Below are positions 62,435-64,000 of a DNA stretch of 64,000 bases, in pieces; the first letter of the stretch is position 1; every line of letters starts with the position of its first letter. The DNA comes from CAZJLP01 sp964546955 (GTDB lineage: Bacteria > Verrucomicrobiota > Verrucomicrobiia > Opitutales > Opitutaceae). Both the position numbers and the translations under genes were made by a program. Location of the stretch: assembly GCA_964546955.1 (NCBI GenBank), contig CAZJLP010000004.1:1-64000 (forward strand), written 5' to 3'. The notes below the pieces were generated by a model. The model did no database searches. It saw only the letters and a program-made list of their open reading frames with translations, and was not told where the DNA came from.

Positions 62435-63456
62435 CTAGACGTTCTGCATCACCCAATTCAGGTCGTTCAGCACCGCGCCGGTCCCATTGGCCACCGCGGA
62501 AAGGGGGTCATCGGCGACCGTGACGGGCAAGCCGGTCTTTTCGCTGAGCAGGCGGTCGAGGCCGCGNNNNNNNNNNGCGAACCGCCGCCAGCCATCACAA
62601 AACCGCGATCGACGAGGTCGGCTGAAAGTTCCGGGGGGCAACGCTCCAGCGTGGTGCGCACCGCGTCGACGATCGCCGCGATCGTGTCGCTGAGCGCCTC
62701 CCGCACTTCCTGCGACGTGATATGGATCGTCTTGGGCAGGCCGGCCACCGAATCGCGGCCTTTCACCTCCATGGAAAGTTCCTCGTCCAACGGGTAGGCC
62801 GAGCCGATGCGGATCTTGATTTCTTCCGCGGTGCGCTCGCCGATCAGGAGATTGTACGCGCGCTTCATATAGTTGACGATCGCGCTGTCTAGTTCGTCAC
62901 CGGCCACGCGTATCGATTTTGAGAATACAATACCCGAAAGCGAGATGATTGCGATTTCGGTCGTGCCGCCGCCGATGTCGACAATCATGTTGGCCGCCGG
63001 CTCGTCGATGGGCAGCCCGACGCCGATCGCGGCCGCCATGGGCTCGGGGATCGTGATCACATCGCGAGCGCCGGCATGCGTGGCCGAATCTTTCACTGCC
63101 CGCTTTTCCACCTCGGTAATACCGGAGGGAATCGCGATGACCACCCGCGGCGCCACTCGCAGGGCATTATTGTGCACCTTGCGGATAAAATAGCGGAGCA
63201 TCGCCTCGGTCACATCGAAGTCAGCGATCACGCCGTCCTACATCGGGCGAATGGCCGTGATATTGCCGGGCGTGCGGCCGAGCATGCGTTTTGCCTCATC
63301 TCCGACCGCCCGCACCTTGCGGGTCGTGGTATCGAGGGCGACGACGCTGGGCTCGCGCAGGACGATCCCTTTGTCTTTCACGTAGACGAGCGTATTCGCG
63401 GTTCCGAGGTCGATGCCGATGTCGTTGGAGAAGTAACCGAATAGGTTCGATGCCAT
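62435..63456 (-). CDS. mreB: Rod-shape actin MreB (in-frame amber and assembly gap)
   Basis: Starts at the ATG at 63454-63456: MASNLFGYFSNDIGIDLGTA, with the phosphate-1 motif DIGIDLGTANTLVYVK, then NITAIRPM at codons 65-72. Codon 73 is TAG (63238-63240); the frame resumes DGVIADFDVTEAMLRYFIRK with no loss, and MreB normally has Lys there (RPMKDGVIADF). The rest is normal: VVIAIPSGITEVEKRAVKDS, MIVDIGGGTTEIAIISLSGI, VMAGGGS. After a 10-N gap the end is RGLDRLLSEKTGLPVTVADD and LNDLNWVMQNV. The gap must be about 5 bases for the frame to hold, giving 338 codons, the family's length. Likely one base error (AAG to TAG), or a real nonsense mutation. Confidence 0.9.
62567..62576. other. Assembly gap (10 N) inside mreB
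   Basis: Ten N between ...VMAGGGS and RGLDRLLSEK. Family MreB reads GGG(A/S)LLRGLD here, which needs 5 missing bases, not 10. Confidence 0.85.
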
Positions 63457-63935
63457 GATTTCGTGGTAAGTGGCGGCGTTGCCGCCCACGGAAAACAATC
63501 GACGTATCCTCCCGCTGTCAAAGGAGAAACATGGGGACGGATGGGGTGTTTGCCCATGGGGGAGGGGTGTCGTTGGAAAGTAATTACGGCGCCGCAGGGG
63601 CCGGGGACGGGCATGGCGTCGCACCACCGTGCCAGCGGTCGGTTCGCCCTAGGCTAGGCGAATGCGTCCCGCCGAGCCGTCGGCGTTGTCGCCGCGCAGA
63701 GTTCGCGACGCTGTTCCGGCCCGCTCCGGCAATTCGCGAAACCGGCAAACCGCGGCTTGACCGCTCGCGGAAATACAGCGTGCCTGAATCGCGCCCCTGT
63801 CGCGAGTGCGTCTTGCGCTGAGCATCGGACTAACGCGGCGGGGGTCGGTTTCGGAACCTGCCCTCGGGGTGGTTCTTCCACAGATCGTTCAACCCAAAAC
63901 TCAGAACCCAAAACCCAAAACTGGCGACCCGCAGG
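63457..63935. other. 479-base divergent intergenic region between mreB and the antiporter
   Basis: I see no convincing gene. A frame starting at 63531 is preceded by AAGGAG, but its product is Arg/Pro-rich and unlike a protein. Near the antiporter end (63893-63921) lies a period-7 run (AAAACTC, AGAACCC, AAAACCC, AAAACT) with no visible mirror arm. Promoters for mreB and the antiporter must lie here, but I could not pick out reliable -35/-10 boxes. Confidence 0.6.
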
Positions 63936-64000
63936 ATGCACGGCATCGATTTCATTCAGGATCTGGCAATTATCCTCCTCGTTGCGGGGGTGGTGGGCTG
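63936..64000 (+). CDS. Kef-type cation:proton antiporter (3' end outside window)
   Basis: Only the first 21 codons are present: MHGIDFIQDLAIILLVAGVV then G. This is the usual N-terminus (MHG.DFIQDLA) and first helix of Kef/CPA2-type K+ or Na+/H+ antiporters. The ATG is preceded by GCAGG at close spacing. The call depends on that short match. Confidence 0.65.
   Translation, partial: MHGIDFIQDLAIILLVAGVVG

Noticed and set aside
63531..63821. A 96-codon frame after a good AAGGAG site, divergent from mreB
   Set aside because: The product is Arg/Pro-rich with no fold-like pattern and overlaps the mreB promoter region; composition resembles random high-GC frames.

Overview
The window looks like chromosome from a Verrucomicrobiota bacterium, most likely near Opitutaceae. 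The evidence is high GC, a Gram-negative gene set (lpxK), a fused exosortase-EpsI protein, a MamK-like actin, CHASE4 signalling and many repeat-laden intergenic regions. No 16S or other rRNA is present, so the placement is inference from gene content. There is no prophage, intact insertion sequence, CRISPR array, tRNA or rRNA that I could find. Three N-runs (1139-1151, 61306-61315, 62567-62576) mark assembly gaps.

Layout. 1-10.7 kb: end of plsY, then hom-lysC-thrC (aspartate to threonine), two overlapping DUF3857/transglutaminase-like secreted proteins, and cimA (citramalate route to isoleucine; ilvD lies at 46-48 kb). 10.9-18 kb, minus strand: dtd, fabV, an ECF sigma/anti-sigma pair, and an exosortase operon (Cys-cluster membrane TPR-like protein, exosortase-EpsI fusion, a 30-residue membrane ORF). 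18-29.8 kb: thioredoxin-like protein, Kup, MenB, three minor-pilin-like genes, a CHASE4 kinase with its LuxR-type regulator, a papain-family protease and class II aldolase. 30-37.5 kb: an alanine/proline-rich membrane protein, topoisomerase III, a second sigma/anti-sigma locus headed by a secretin-domain protein, a class V aminotransferase and panD. 37.6-50.4 kb: lpxK, an M29 peptidase, adenosine deaminase-like protein, rluD, ppx/gppA, rsmI, a small lipoprotein, pgi, ilvD, scpB, pheA. 50.6-53.6 kb: a three-gene MamK-like actin operon divergent from a nucleoside phosphorylase. 53.8-58.2 kb: MoxR-DUF58-transglutaminase. 58.4-63.5 kb: the cell-shape cluster mreB-mreC-mreD-mrdA, split by a decayed REP-associated transposase between mreB and mreC. 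The window ends in a Kef-type antiporter.

The genes are mostly housekeeping; the unusual content is between them. About ten intergenic regions carry long inverted repeats whose arms are themselves short tandem repeats of period 7 (sometimes 6 or 10). The arms match within a locus, while most loci use a different unit. A second family, 130-200 bp with long terminal inverted repeats starting GGTAGGGCG, occurs three times plus a remnant. Among the genes, the MamK-like actin operon and the exosortase operon are the best candidates for under-described systems.

Two genes look broken as written: mreB has an amber codon at position 73, and the third gene of the MoxR cluster has a one-base frameshift near its end. 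Either could be an assembly or base-call error.
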